The position numbers and the translations under genes were made by a program. A stretch of 64,000 nt of DNA. Source: DASRDZ01 sp035569495 (GTDB lineage Bacteria; Chloroflexota; Dormibacteria; Aeolococcales; Aeolococcaceae). This document shows positions 7,939 to 16,206 of this stretch, piece by piece (the first letter of the stretch is position 1; each line of letters begins with the position of its first letter). The stretch is taken from assembly GCA_035569495.1 (NCBI GenBank), contig DATMMX010000011.1, positions 248,001 through 312,000 of the forward strand. The letters are read 5' to 3'. The notes under the pieces were generated by a model that was not told where the DNA came from, made no database searches, and worked only from the letters and a program-made list of their open reading frames with translations.

Positions 7939-8778
7939 GTGGGGCGACAGCACTGGCGCGAGTGGAGCACGGTGCGAGACGGGGCGGTGAGCGTGCTCTG
8001 CGACCTCTCCCGAACCGCCCGCTCGGCCGATGAACCGCTGCATCACTACATCGCCGGGCTGCTCGCTGCAGGCGACGACGTCTCCCTCGTCGGCGCCGGA
8101 CTCGTCCTCACTCACGCGGCCAACGCTCTCCACGGCTACCGCGTCGCCCTCCTCCGAGGGGACGCCGCCATTGCCGCCGCCTATCGCTCCGACCTGAAGA
8201 TCCCCACCAGCGCGGTCGCACACTTCCTCGAGGACTCGTCGCTGCACCCGGTTCTGGCTCCCCTCCCCGTCGACGAACGCCAGGTGGTCGCCCTCGACGC
8301 GCTTCGACTCTTCGGGGAGTTGCCGCCACCACGCCGCTGGGCCTCAACCCACCGGCACAGTCGCATCGTGCGGAGTTGGGCTCAGGTACGTATCGTTGCC
8401 CACTGCGTGCGGACTGGGGCCCACGACGTTCTCGCCTTGCCCTTCTCAATCCGGCTGAGCGGCGCAGCTGCAATTGTTTGGGGCGGCGTCACCTACCACT
8501 GGTGCCTACTCGCCCGGGGTCGTCGCCTTGCCCGCCGTGCTGTCCTGGCCACGACGGTGACCTCCGCCGTCATCAGCTCACATGCGGGGCAGGCCGATCA
8601 CCGAGCTGACACGCCACCGTCTCTCGTCACGGAAGCGTCGCACCCGACGGTCGCGAACGGCAGCTCGATCGCGTGGCGACAGACGCCGCTGTCGACGGCA
8701 CGGACCGCCACGGCGACAACCCCTACCCCACCAGGAGCGCTCGACCGAATTTCCGTCAGCGACCTACGCTGCAGGTGA
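7939..8778 (+). CDS. Hypothetical protein with a C-terminal hydrophobic region
   Basis: About 279 residues from GTG 7939; GTG 7972, after TGGAGCACG, is an equally good start. GC-rich third positions through the middle (for example the run around VGAGLVLTHAANALHG) support a real gene. The central part is helical and charged. Around residues 165-205 are two hydrophobic stretches (SIRLSGAAAIVWGGVTYHW and RRAVLATTVTSAVISS), followed by a low-complexity Thr/Ser-rich tail. No domain recognised. It stands alone between a long gap and the opposite-strand module. Confidence 0.5.
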   Translation: MGRQHWREWSTVRDGAVSVLCDLSRTARSADEPLHHYIAGLLAAGDDVSLVGAGLVLTHAANALHGYRVALLRGDAAIAAAYRSDLKIPTSAVAHFLEDSSLHPVLAPLPVDERQVVALDALRLFGELPPPRRWASTHRHSRIVRSWAQVRIVAHCVRTGAHDVLALPFSIRLSGAAAIVWGGVTYHWCLLARGRRLARRAVLATTVTSAVISSHAGQADHRADTPPSLVTEASHPTVANGSSIAWRQTPLSTARTATATTPTPPGALDRISVSDLRCR

Positions 8779-9027
8779 GGCCCTCGCGAGGTTGAGCCGT
8801 GGAGCGATCCCAGATGCTCGAGCCGGGGCCCCCTCAGCCTGTCAACGACGTGGGTGGGAACGACAGCTAGCCCACACCCCGCGCCGGTCGTGTCGGCGTT
8901 GCGCAGCGCGTCCCCGTGCACGGCGGGGTCTACGGAACGGACGCCGCCGACTCTCTCCGCGGCTGCTGGGCGTCCGCGCTCCGAGAAGAGAGCCACCCGC
9001 GACCGCGGCTCCGTCCACACCCCCGCA

Positions 9028-9663
9028 CTACGCTGCCTGCGCGTATGCGCCGACAACGACCACCTGCACAGGAACCTCGTGCGAGCACGACGGCGGCAAC
9101 GGCAAGGTACTGACGGACTGGATTGGTGGGGACATGGTCGCCACTCCAGCTCCGCCAACCACGGCGGAAGCGACCACGGACCCGTTCAGCAGTAAGGAGA
9201 CGTTCTCTGTGCTGATCGTTGCCACGGTCTCCGTCCGCAACCACGCGAAGGTCCCCTGCAGGGTTGCCGTTCCGACCACCATCGCGCCCTGCGTCATCAC
9301 GCCGCCCGAGATCACGAAACCACCACTTGCAGTGCCGCCTATCGGAACGAGGATTCCGCAGTCCTCGGTGTAGCCGGGGGTGTTGTTCAGCGTCAGGTTT
9401 GGCGCCGTGTCACCAGGCCACTGCGCCTCGTACAGTGGGCGCTGGTTGGCGTCGAAGACCGTTGCCTGCCCAGCGAAGTACCCATTGCTCATCGTCATGC
9501 CGGTACACAGGCTCGAGCACGGATATGACGGCAGGTTGACGATCCCCGTGAACCCGCCGTCGACGGTGAACGTCACCACGGGCGCGGCGCTCACCGCACA
9601 CGGCACACCAGGACCGATCACCACGACCAGCGCGCACAAGAGCACGCGTAGAAGACGAGACAT
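9028..9663 (-). CDS. Secreted beta-rich protein, partner of the upstream sigma/propeller gene (copy A)
   Basis: 211 residues with a signal peptide (MSRLLRVLLCALVVVIG, cleavage near VSAAP), then a beta-rich Gly/Thr domain with paired cysteines (YPCSSLCTG and EDCGILVP). A GGAGGGTT ribosome binding site stands just before ATG 9663. It is a paralogue of the product at 20372-21004: the same signal peptide plan, a Cys pair about 20 residues into the mature part, the pattern FxGxxxxxDxxNRPxxA, and a single cysteine before a Gly-rich core. In both places it is the first gene downstream of a sigma/propeller fusion, here with a 63-base gap, so the pair is probably co-transcribed. Function unknown; it may be a ligand or product of the sensor (inference). 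Confidence 0.7.
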   Translation of the reverse strand: MSRLLRVLLCALVVVIGPGVPCAVSAAPVVTFTVDGGFTGIVNLPSYPCSSLCTGMTMSNGYFAGQATVFDANQRPLYEAQWPGDTAPNLTLNNTPGYTEDCGILVPIGGTASGGFVISGGVMTQGAMVVGTATLQGTFAWLRTETVATISTENVSLLLNGSVVASAVVGGAGVATMSPPIQSVSTLPLPPSCSHEVPVQVVVVGAYAQAA

Positions 9664-9726
9664 CGTGAACCCTCCGATCATCGGCGCCACGCAACCCTTC
9701 GACCGTGGCGCTCAGGAAAGGGCGTC

Positions 9727-11694
9727 TCAGCCCGACAGCTGTCCAACGCCGCATCGCGGCGCCCAAGACCCGCCGCCATCGACGCTGCAGCGCAGCGAGC
9801 CGCCGTGTGCCAGGTCGAGCACCACCAACTCGTCCACCGGAATGACGACTCCGCTCCGTGCCAGCAGTGGATCGGCCGCGCTCACATCGTGCCAACCACC
9901 TCCTTTCTCCGACATCCATTCCGTCCGATACGCACCGGCATTGCTAGCCAGCACGGTCCACACGCGACCGCCGCCGACCGCCACGGAGGCGGCCCGAGTC
10001 ATCCCGCTGGGGAGCGCGAAGGCAGAGAACGTCCGCCCCCCATCCAGCGAGACCTCCCCGCGGCCGTCCCCGCGTATCACCACCGCGGCCAGATCCCCAT
10101 TGTCGGGCGGAGGCGTCGCGAGCACGGTCGCGGGGTCGTACACGTCGGCAACGCGCAGCTCACATCCCGTCGCGGCGGCCGCGCTGCACACGTACAGCCC
10201 TGGCGCCGGCAGCCCCGTCGCCGTCGACAGCGCTCCGGCCGAGACACCCGGCGGGATGGTCACCACCACCGCGCTCTCGGGCTCGCTCGCTGCCGTCGCA
10301 ACCCGCGCAACATCACTGCTCCCCGGGTATGCGAGCGCGACTGCCGGCCGCCGTGTGCGCATGTCAACGGTCATGAGCGCGCCGCGAGTGGCGATGAAGA
10401 CGCGATCGTCGCCATGGCCGAAGCCGCCCGACAGCGCCAGGTGCCCGGCCAGGGAGGCGAGGGCGACGATCCGGCCGCCGAACGACTCGGCGACGTAGTC
10501 GAGGCCCGCGCCGCTCACAGGTGAGCCCAAGAAGATGCGGCCGTCCTGCTGCGGGTAGCCCGGTGGTAGCACGACTTGGTCAACGAGACTGGGCGCGCGC
10601 GTGGCCGCCCAGCTCCCGCCACCATCGACGCTGCGAAAGAGCACCGAACACTGGCAGCCCGCGCCGTAGCCCAGGGCCACGATCGTGCGGTTGTGTGCGA
10701 ATCCCGGTGCCGGCTCGGCGTCGACGAGCTGCGCGTCCTCGGGAGTCTCGCCGCTTGCGTCGGTGATTCGCCGCACGGAGTCAAGCCCCCCGGGCCCAGC
10801 GCTGGCCTCTGCCGCAGGCGCTGGAACCCATCGCGGTGCGGACCGTCGCGGCGTGGCCACCCCTGGCGTTCCAGCCTTCCCGGCCACCTCCTCGTGCGCG
10901 GCCATCCTCGCGACTCCGGGAACGCCATTGGACGGCCAGGTGTCCGCGGTTGCTGGAGCGGCGCCCATGCCCGCCACCATGATCGCCACGACTAGCTGCG
11001 CCATGGGCACGACGGCGACAGTGCAGCCCCCAGTCGCTGCCGCTCGCGACGCTCTTTCCGTCCAGCGCCGTCGCGCGCACCACCCGATGAGCCCCGCCTG
11101 GACGCCCTGGCGGAAGTGCCCCAAGCGCTTGCGAGCGCCCACCATGACCTGCTCGACCCAGGACTCGCTCCGGCCCAGCTCGGCGCCGATCTCCGCGTTG
11201 CTCAGCCCTTCGGCGCGCCGCACGACCACGGGTCGCTCGTCCCGGGTCATCCTCGACAGCAGGAACGCCGCCGCCATCGCGTCCACGACGGTTTCCTCTG
11301 CGCTTCCGCTCGCGTCGACCGGAGCTCTCAGGCGTCCCCCGGCGGGGTCTTGTTCTCCTCGGCGCAACGATCCGGGGCGCACTGCCTCCCACGCCGTCGG
11401 CGGGCGGACCGAAGGGTGGCCGCGCGGCTGGTGGCGTGGCGCCAACCTCACGGTGCGATAACACTCCTCCCGCGCCCACCGCCACAGCCGCTCACTGATC
11501 GGACCGCGGCCCGGCGCCACGCTGGCCTCTGCGAGAGCTCGCAACGCCGCCTCCTGCGCGGCGTCCTCCGCCTCGGCAGGATCGACGACGCCGTCAAGCT
11601 TTGCGGCGCAGGCGCGTACGACCTCGGACATCGCGGCCGCCACCGCGGCCCCGTCGTCACCGCCGCTTGGCGATTCAACGCTCGGGTGCTTCAC
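9727..11694 (-). CDS. Sigma-70-family factor fused via one TM helix to an extracytoplasmic BNR beta-propeller (copy A)
   Basis: 655 residues from GTG 11694 (weak GAGGG upstream). Residues 40-85 resemble sigma region 2 (AEDAAQEAALRALAEA...WRWAREECYRTVR). Residues 145-192 are a region 4 helix-turn-helix (GLSNAEIGAELGRSESWVEQV). A single hydrophobic helix follows at about 222-246, ending in an AAPATADTW junction. The remaining 400 residues form a beta-rich domain with Asp-box repeats: FRSVDGGGSW, SLDGGRTF and CSVDGGGSW. Asp boxes mark sialidase/YCF48-type propellers, normally extracytoplasmic. The layout implies a membrane-tethered sigma factor, possibly released by proteolysis on sensing an outside signal (inference). 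Copy B at 21158-23056 has the same order. Confidence 0.75.
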   Translation of the reverse strand: MKHPSVESPSGGDDGAAVAAAMSEVVRACAAKLDGVVDPAEAEDAAQEAALRALAEASVAPGRGPISERLWRWAREECYRTVRLAPRHQPRGHPSVRPPTAWEAVRPGSLRRGEQDPAGGRLRAPVDASGSAEETVVDAMAAAFLLSRMTRDERPVVVRRAEGLSNAEIGAELGRSESWVEQVMVGARKRLGHFRQGVQAGLIGWCARRRWTERASRAAATGGCTVAVVPMAQLVVAIMVAGMGAAPATADTWPSNGVPGVARMAAHEEVAGKAGTPGVATPRRSAPRWVPAPAAEASAGPGGLDSVRRITDASGETPEDAQLVDAEPAPGFAHNRTIVALGYGAGCQCSVLFRSVDGGGSWAATRAPSLVDQVVLPPGYPQQDGRIFLGSPVSGAGLDYVAESFGGRIVALASLAGHLALSGGFGHGDDRVFIATRGALMTVDMRTRRPAVALAYPGSSDVARVATAASEPESAVVVTIPPGVSAGALSTATGLPAPGLYVCSAAAATGCELRVADVYDPATVLATPPPDNGDLAAVVIRGDGRGEVSLDGGRTFSAFALPSGMTRAASVAVGGGRVWTVLASNAGAYRTEWMSEKGGGWHDVSAADPLLARSGVVIPVDELVVLDLAHGGSLRCSVDGGGSWAPRCGVGQLSG

Positions 11695-11993
11695 GCCCTC
11701 GCGAACGTCCCGCTGGTTCTCGTGGCCGGGCCGCCGTCCCGTTGTCTGGTGATGGACGCTCCTGCCTCCGCAGACGGATGATGGCCCTCCGGTCTTGCAG
11801 CGCGGATCACTTCTGTGGCAAACCCGGCATGAGATTCGCGCGACGAATCGTCAGAGGGACCTGCGGGCGCCGGCGGCGATGTGTGGACGAGGTCGGAAGC
11901 ATGGCTCGACCATAACCAAACGCGCTCGGTAACGGTCAGGCCCATTGGGCTGTTTCGACCGCCTACCTCGACCTACACTCCCCAAACCGCGGG
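11695..11993. other. Intergenic region upstream of sigma/propeller gene A
   Basis: About 300 bases between the DUF6504 gene and the sigma/propeller gene, both on the minus strand. It should hold the promoter of the sigma/propeller gene. An AT-richer patch (CATAACCAAACG near 11915) stands out from the GC-rich surroundings, but no consensus element can be fixed. Confidence 0.35.
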
Positions 11994-12284
11994 TCAGTCG
12001 TAGTGGCGCGAGAGATGCCATGCGCTCGTCAGTCGATCGTAGAAGATCTCATAGAGCGCCGTGTCGTCTGCAGTCAGCACCTCGTAGTACGCGCGGTTGA
12101 TCCCTGGCGGCCGCCACCACTCGGTTTCGACGACCCACGAGTTGACGACGTGGACCTCCTGCCAGGACTGGTTTCCCGGCGCTCGCAGTCGTGTCGGCCT
12201 GCGCATCGCTGGGATGTCAGCACGAACACGTGCGGCGACCTCGTCTTCGACTGTGATGATCGGCGTGTCAGCAAAGAGTTCCAT
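11994..12284 (-). CDS. DUF6504-like protein linked to ImuA
   Basis: 96 residues. The C-terminal half has the DUF6504 pattern: VVETEWWRPPGINRAYYEVLTADDTALYEIFYD, a Trp/Tyr-rich beta sheet ending in SAWHLSRHYD. In many actinobacteria and relatives this small protein is encoded with the mutasome genes imuA, imuB and dnaE2. Here it is 14 bases downstream of an imuA-like gene on the same strand, fitting that link. An AAGGGCGG site precedes ATG 12284. Its function is unknown; it probably contributes to damage-induced translesion synthesis. ImuB and DnaE2 are not in the window. Confidence 0.75.
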   Translation of the reverse strand: MELFADTPIITVEDEVAARVRADIPAMRRPTRLRAPGNQSWQEVHVVNSWVVETEWWRPPGINRAYYEVLTADDTALYEIFYDRLTSAWHLSRHYD

Positions 12285-12298
12285 GGTGCCGCCCTTGC

Positions 12299-13129
12299 CT
12301 ACGCGGTGTTGTCCTGGACGCGGCGCATCACCTGGTCGGCGAAGACTGCGTATCCCTGGCCATGAAACGTCGGAAGGAGCGTGGGCACGCCCACCACGTC
12401 GGGCACGCTGTGTGGACGCGAGAACTTGACCAGAGTGTCGGCCGCGGCCCCCGGCGCGCCGAGCTTGTTCTTGGTCACGCCCACCACCAGTCGAAGCCCC
12501 GTCACGTAGCCGTGCTGCTTGGCCCAGCCGGTCGGAGTGCAGGTCAAGGTGAGGCTCGAGGCGTGGGCGAGCGCGGCCGGAAGCGGCGCTGGCGCGGCGA
12601 GGCAGACGACGCCGCGACACGACCAAGCCGCCTCGACCAGGGCATTGAGCGCGTGAGCCCAGCCCGAACCCGGCGGGAGCACCGCCGGAAAGCAGATGCC
12701 GACCCAGGGCACACCCGCTCGTAGCAGCGTGCGCGCCATCGCCAGGCCCGGGCCGATCGCCCCGCCGGGGGGACGCGCGATCAGGCAGTTCTCAGCGTTG
12801 AGCCCGAGGTCGAACAGGTAGCCGAGATCAAGGGTGGCGGGGAAGTCGACGTAGGCAACCTGCGTGACCTGGCTGGCGGAGCAGGTGAGCGTCTGCAGGA
12901 TGGCGCGGCGGCCAGTCGTGCGCTGGGGGTTCTCGCGTTGACCCTCCCCGGCAAGAACGGTCAGCCGACCCTTGGGTAGGCCACCGCCCGGAAGGAGATG
13001 GTCGAGGACGGGCAGGCTCGTAGGCCAGACGCCTGCGGGCACGGGATCCCTGCCCCGGCGGACCACACCCTCGCCATAGCGCTGACGAATGCGGGAGAGG
13101 GCTTCCTCCAGCGAATACGGAGTCTCCAT
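12299..13129 (-). CDS. imuA: ImuA-like RecA-fold protein
   Basis: 276 residues with the ImuA/RecA-like plan: N-terminal helix, TSLPVLDHLLPGGGLPKGRLTVLAGEG where RecA has its ATP loop, then alternating beta strands (VAYVDFPATLDLGYL, VPWVGICFPA, RGVVCLAAPA). The P-loop is degenerate (AGEGQRENPQRTTGR lacks GKT), as is common in ImuA/SulA-related proteins, so ATP hydrolysis is doubtful. ImuA works with the Y-family polymerase ImuB and DnaE2 in SOS mutagenesis. The DUF6504 gene follows 14 bases downstream; the polymerase genes are missing here. No LexA box was identified. Confidence 0.7.
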   Translation of the reverse strand: METPYSLEEALSRIRQRYGEGVVRRGRDPVPAGVWPTSLPVLDHLLPGGGLPKGRLTVLAGEGQRENPQRTTGRRAILQTLTCSASQVTQVAYVDFPATLDLGYLFDLGLNAENCLIARPPGGAIGPGLAMARTLLRAGVPWVGICFPAVLPPGSGWAHALNALVEAAWSCRGVVCLAAPAPLPAALAHASSLTLTCTPTGWAKQHGYVTGLRLVVGVTKNKLGAPGAAADTLVKFSRPHSVPDVVGVPTLLPTFHGQGYAVFADQVMRRVQDNTA

Positions 13130-13210
13130 GTCCTGAGGTCCCTGGCGTGCAATAGGTCACATCGTCGGATTGACCCTCCCGCCTGGGCTCGACTCGTTGG
13201 CAAGGCCCAA

Positions 13211-13582
13211 CTATACCGAACGTTCGTTCGATTCACCAGCGGGTGTGTCTGGAGGTGAGGTCTCGTCGGGCCAGGGAGGCTCCGCGCCCTTCTCCTTGGC
13301 CTCCTGAACCTGCAGGTCCTCAGCCTCGCGAAGGAGCGTCGATGGGCGCGTGCCCAAGGCGCGAGCCATGCCCTCGAGGACGCCGAGACGCGGGGTTTGC
13401 CCGTGCTCGATGCGGCTGACGTTGACCACCGTGGTGCCGGCGCGATCGCCGAGCTCCTGCTGCGGAACGTCTCCGCGCCGTCGGCGCACCACCCGACCAA
13501 TGGCGGCACCGAGGGTGGCGCGTGGGGGCGTGCGCTGACGGCGGGGCTGGCGTTCCACCCCGCGCACTATGCCGGGTCGCAT
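13211..13582 (-). CDS. Xre-family helix-turn-helix regulator
   Basis: 123 residues. The core (about 25-85) is a HTH_3/Xre domain: LGAAIGRVVRRRRGDVPQQELGDRAGTTVVNVSRIEHGQTPRLGVLEGMARALG. Helix 3 is TTVVNVSRIEHG. A highly charged Glu/Pro-rich tail follows. It is divergent from the ssb gene at 13703, and the 120 bases between carry a perfect palindrome (13617-13632). It probably represses itself and the ssb-radC operon through that site (inference). The ATG at 13582 gives the full domain. Confidence 0.8.
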   Translation of the reverse strand: MRPGIVRGVERQPRRQRTPPRATLGAAIGRVVRRRRGDVPQQELGDRAGTTVVNVSRIEHGQTPRLGVLEGMARALGTRPSTLLREAEDLQVQEAKEKGAEPPWPDETSPPDTPAGESNERSV

Positions 13583-13616
13583 GGCGTGCGGTCGTTATAG
13601 TTCATGTTATTATCAC

Positions 13617-13632
13617 TTGTGTTACAACACAA
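13617..13632. promoter_or_regulatory. Operator candidate between Xre and ssb genes
   Basis: TTGTGTTACAACACAA: perfect 7-base inverted arms with a 2-base centre, in an AT-rich island between two divergent genes. It is 35 bases from the Xre start and 70 from the ssb start. Its size and symmetry fit an Xre dimer. The nearby TTATAG and TTATTATC patches could be -10 elements. Confidence 0.6.
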
Positions 13633-13702
13633 ACGCGGCGAACCCAGCCGTCGGCGCCGAGCACGTGTCCGTGGCACACGCCGCACATGGGAGGAATTGC
13701 GC

Positions 13703-14122
13703 ATGGTCAACAAGGTCATCCTGGTCGGCGGTCTCACCCGGGACGCCGACGCCCTCACCGGGTCCCGCGGCGCGGTCACCCGCATGCGGCTGGCGACCTC
13801 GAGGCACTGGCGCGATGCGGAGGGCACCCGACAGGAAGCGGTCGAGTACCACACCCTGGTGGCCTTCAACAGATTGGCGGAGATCTGTGCGCAGCGCTGT
13901 ACAGAGGGACGATGCATCTACGTCGAAGGTCGTCTGCGCACGAGGGAGTACGTCGGGCAGGACGGGTCGCAGCGGATGCGCACAGAGATTGTGGTCGAGG
14001 TGATGCGCCTTCTCGAGCGTCGGCAGACGAGTGCACTTGAGGGCCCGTCTCCCAGGGCGGATGTACGCAGGTCCGAGCCGGACGCGGAGGTGAGCGATGC
14101 AGTGTCCGCTGCCGTCTCGTGA
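13703..14122 (+). CDS. ssb: Single-stranded DNA-binding protein
   Basis: 139 residues with an SSB OB-fold: VNKVILVGGLTRDADAL at the N-terminus, then TRMRLATSRHWRD, EYHTLVAFNRLAEIC and GRCIYVEGRLRTREYVGQDG, which match the conserved blocks of bacterial SSB. The C-terminal tail is short and lacks the acidic DDIPF tip of housekeeping SSB, suggesting an element-borne or accessory copy. GGGAGGA before ATG 13703 fixes the start. The radC-like gene overlaps its end by 26 bases. A second, more divergent SSB is encoded at 16434-16892. Confidence 0.88.
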   Translation: MVNKVILVGGLTRDADALTGSRGAVTRMRLATSRHWRDAEGTRQEAVEYHTLVAFNRLAEICAQRCTEGRCIYVEGRLRTREYVGQDGSQRMRTEIVVEVMRLLERRQTSALEGPSPRADVRRSEPDAEVSDAVSAAVS

Positions 14123-14708
14123 TGCCCGACCTCGGGCTCACTACCACATCCGCCCGCTAGCGGACAGTCCGGGCGGCACGTCGTGGCACTCGGTGTGCGT
14201 CACGGTGGATCGACTTGCCTTTCGCGTTGTTCGCGAGACCGACGTCAGCGCACGGTACCGACCCGCGGGGCCGCCGCGGCTGCTCGCCGTCCAAGCCGCC
14301 GCCGACATCGCCGTGGCCGTGATCGGGAGCGAGATGGTCGAGTGCGTGATCGCGATCTTCATCGACGCGGGTGGGGAGATTTGCGGGTACGCGGATGTTG
14401 CGCGCGGGTCCGACAACTGCGCTCAGTTGCGCGCGCGCGACGTGCTGCGTCCTGCGTTGTTCGCGGGGGCTGCGGGCCTCGTTCTTGCGCACAACCACCC
14501 CTCCCCGACGTTCCCCATGGCCTCGGACGCGGATGTCGCGTTCTGCGAGGTGCTGACGGAGATCTGTGATCTCGCGCAAATCGACTTGCTCGACAGCCTT
14601 GTCGTCACCGAGACCACCGCCGTCGCGCTGCGCCTTGAGCTGCAAATGGCGTACCGGTCGAGGACGCGCGATCCGGGTGGGATATCGGCCGAAGGAGGAG
14701 CGGAATGA
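14097..14708 (+). CDS. RadC-type JAB/MPN domain protein
   Basis: 203 residues. The JAMM metal-binding motif is present (HNHPSPTFPMASDAD, i.e. HxHPS followed by S-x-x-D), preceded by the RadC-like core in which VIGSEMVECVIAIFIDAGGEICGYADVARG corresponds to the block after the helix-hairpin-helix. It lacks the N-terminal UPF0758 helices, so it is a short RadC/DUF2466 form of the kind carried by mobile elements. GGAGGTGA just before ATG 14097 confirms the start inside the end of ssb. A zinc-dependent peptidase or nuclease role is not established for this family. Confidence 0.82.
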   Translation: MQCPLPSRDARPRAHYHIRPLADSPGGTSWHSVCVTVDRLAFRVVRETDVSARYRPAGPPRLLAVQAAADIAVAVIGSEMVECVIAIFIDAGGEICGYADVARGSDNCAQLRARDVLRPALFAGAAGLVLAHNHPSPTFPMASDADVAFCEVLTEICDLAQIDLLDSLVVTETTAVALRLELQMAYRSRTRDPGGISAEGGAE

Positions 14709-15583
14709 CCAACCCTGGACCGGAGTCCAAGAGTCTCGTCGAGGACGGGCGACTCTCCGCGACGAGCGCGCGGCGAGTGGTGTTTGAGCAGCTCCTCCGT
14801 GACGCGCACGACGGCCTCTTTGGTCAGCGAGCGCTTCGGTGCCGGATCGAGCTCCGGACACCGCACGCCCTCATCCTCGCGTTCGGCGACGATTGTGACC
14901 TTGACGCGGTCGGCCGCCTGATTGCGGGCGCGGTGCGCCAGGCGGTCCACGTCTCCTGCGTCACGGAGTCCCCCCGACATGTTGCTGTCGTCGTACCGGC
15001 GGCGAGCCATTCGTTGTGGGCCTTTGCGCGCAGGTCCGGCGCCGAGGCGGCGGCATCGCGTCACGCGTGCGTGCTCATGCGGGAACCGGTAGTCGGATTG
15101 CGCGCCCTCAGGGCGCAGTACCTCGCTGGCGTCGCCGATGCGTCGATTGCCCTTGCGCTTGGCCTCGACGGGCCGGTCATCGACGCTGGCGAGTTGGTTA
15201 TCGGTCGGATGCTCTCCCTGATCTCGGCCGCTGAGCAGGATCTTGTGCTGAAACCCCTCCGACGCATCCTCGCCCTTCCCGCAGAGCACCGGGCGTCCTA
15301 CATGCGCACTCTCGAGCTCCTCCACCGTCACGGCGGCAGCCTGGTGAGGGCTGCGGACGTGCTGCACGTGCATCCCAACACGGTGCGCTACCGCGTCGAG
15401 CGCATCGAGGAGATGACTGGGATGTGCCTCGCCGACCCGCGCCACCGCATGCGCGTGGACCTGGCAACCCTATTGGTGCACCTGCGCGGATATCCGGCGG
15501 ACCAGTCGCCGGACTTCCGTCTGTCGCTGCGCCTTCGTGGCGGCCCTACCACAGCGGGGCGAAGTGCCGGTGCTTGGCGATGA
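14705..15583 (+). CDS. PucR/CdaR-type C-terminal HTH regulator
   Basis: 292 residues. The last 100 form a PucR-type helix-turn-helix: RTLELLHRHGGSLVRAADVLHVHPNTVRYRVERIEEMTG, where LHVHPNTVRYRVERIE is the signature. The N-terminal two-thirds is an alpha/beta region resembling the GGDEF-like or ligand domain of CdaR regulators but without a clear motif. AAGGAGGAGCGGA precedes ATG 14705, which overlaps the radC stop (ATGA). It is in a four-gene run ssb-radC-pucR-hypothetical and probably regulates it or a linked function. Confidence 0.78.
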   Translation: MTNPGPESKSLVEDGRLSATSARRVVFEQLLRDAHDGLFGQRALRCRIELRTPHALILAFGDDCDLDAVGRLIAGAVRQAVHVSCVTESPRHVAVVVPAASHSLWAFARRSGAEAAASRHACVLMREPVVGLRALRAQYLAGVADASIALALGLDGPVIDAGELVIGRMLSLISAAEQDLVLKPLRRILALPAEHRASYMRTLELLHRHGGSLVRAADVLHVHPNTVRYRVERIEEMTGMCLADPRHRMRVDLATLLVHLRGYPADQSPDFRLSLRLRGGPTTAGRSAGAWR

Positions 15584-16206
15584 CGGATCGTGAACGTGGC
15601 GAGATGCCCGTTTGGGAGCAAGTCGGTGCTGCTCTTGATCACTTTGATGTCGAGGTCACGGGTCGTGTGATCGTCAACATCGGGCAGCCGGAGACGGCTG
15701 AGCTCGTTCGTTCTCGCGGAGCGGCGGTGGTGATGCACGCGGGGGGTGGCGACGCCGGCTTTGGGCCGTTCACACGATCGGCTGATTCCGACGCGCCGGA
15801 CGAGCCCCCACCGACTCCGCACCGCTGGGTGATCGTCCTGGATCTCGACATTGTTACGTACTACAACTCCCTCGTCGACATCCTCTCGACCGACCTCATC
15901 CCTCGCGGAGCAGACGTCGTGGCACGCGTGCGTCCTCCTGTGGGCGTGCAGGCAGGACGGCGACTGTCAGCGGAGCGCGCGGTGATCCTGGCCGAGGCGC
16001 TGGAGACGCACCTGGAGCAGGCCATGGCGTATCCGCCGGGGCGGATCTTCCTTCCCGCCGGACGCAGCGCGTGTGCTGTCCTGCACGTTCGGCACGACCC
16101 CATCGTCGGGGCGCTCCTAGGAGGCATCCCGCCGTCGATTGCGATGCGGCCATTCGTGCCCGGCGGGGACTGGGTCGGCCCCCAAGAGGCCGAGATGTGG
16201 GTATGA
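15580..16206 (+). CDS. Hypothetical protein
   Basis: 208 residues, ATG 15580 overlapping the previous stop by four bases. No signal peptide or membrane helix. The sequence alternates charged helices and strands (RWVIVLDLDIVTYYNSLVDIL, ADVVARVRPPVGVQAG). No family recognised. It belongs to the ssb-radC-pucR transcript by spacing. Confidence 0.55.
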   Translation: MTDRERGEMPVWEQVGAALDHFDVEVTGRVIVNIGQPETAELVRSRGAAVVMHAGGGDAGFGPFTRSADSDAPDEPPPTPHRWVIVLDLDIVTYYNSLVDILSTDLIPRGADVVARVRPPVGVQAGRRLSAERAVILAEALETHLEQAMAYPPGRIFLPAGRSACAVLHVRHDPIVGALLGGIPPSIAMRPFVPGGDWVGPQEAEMWV

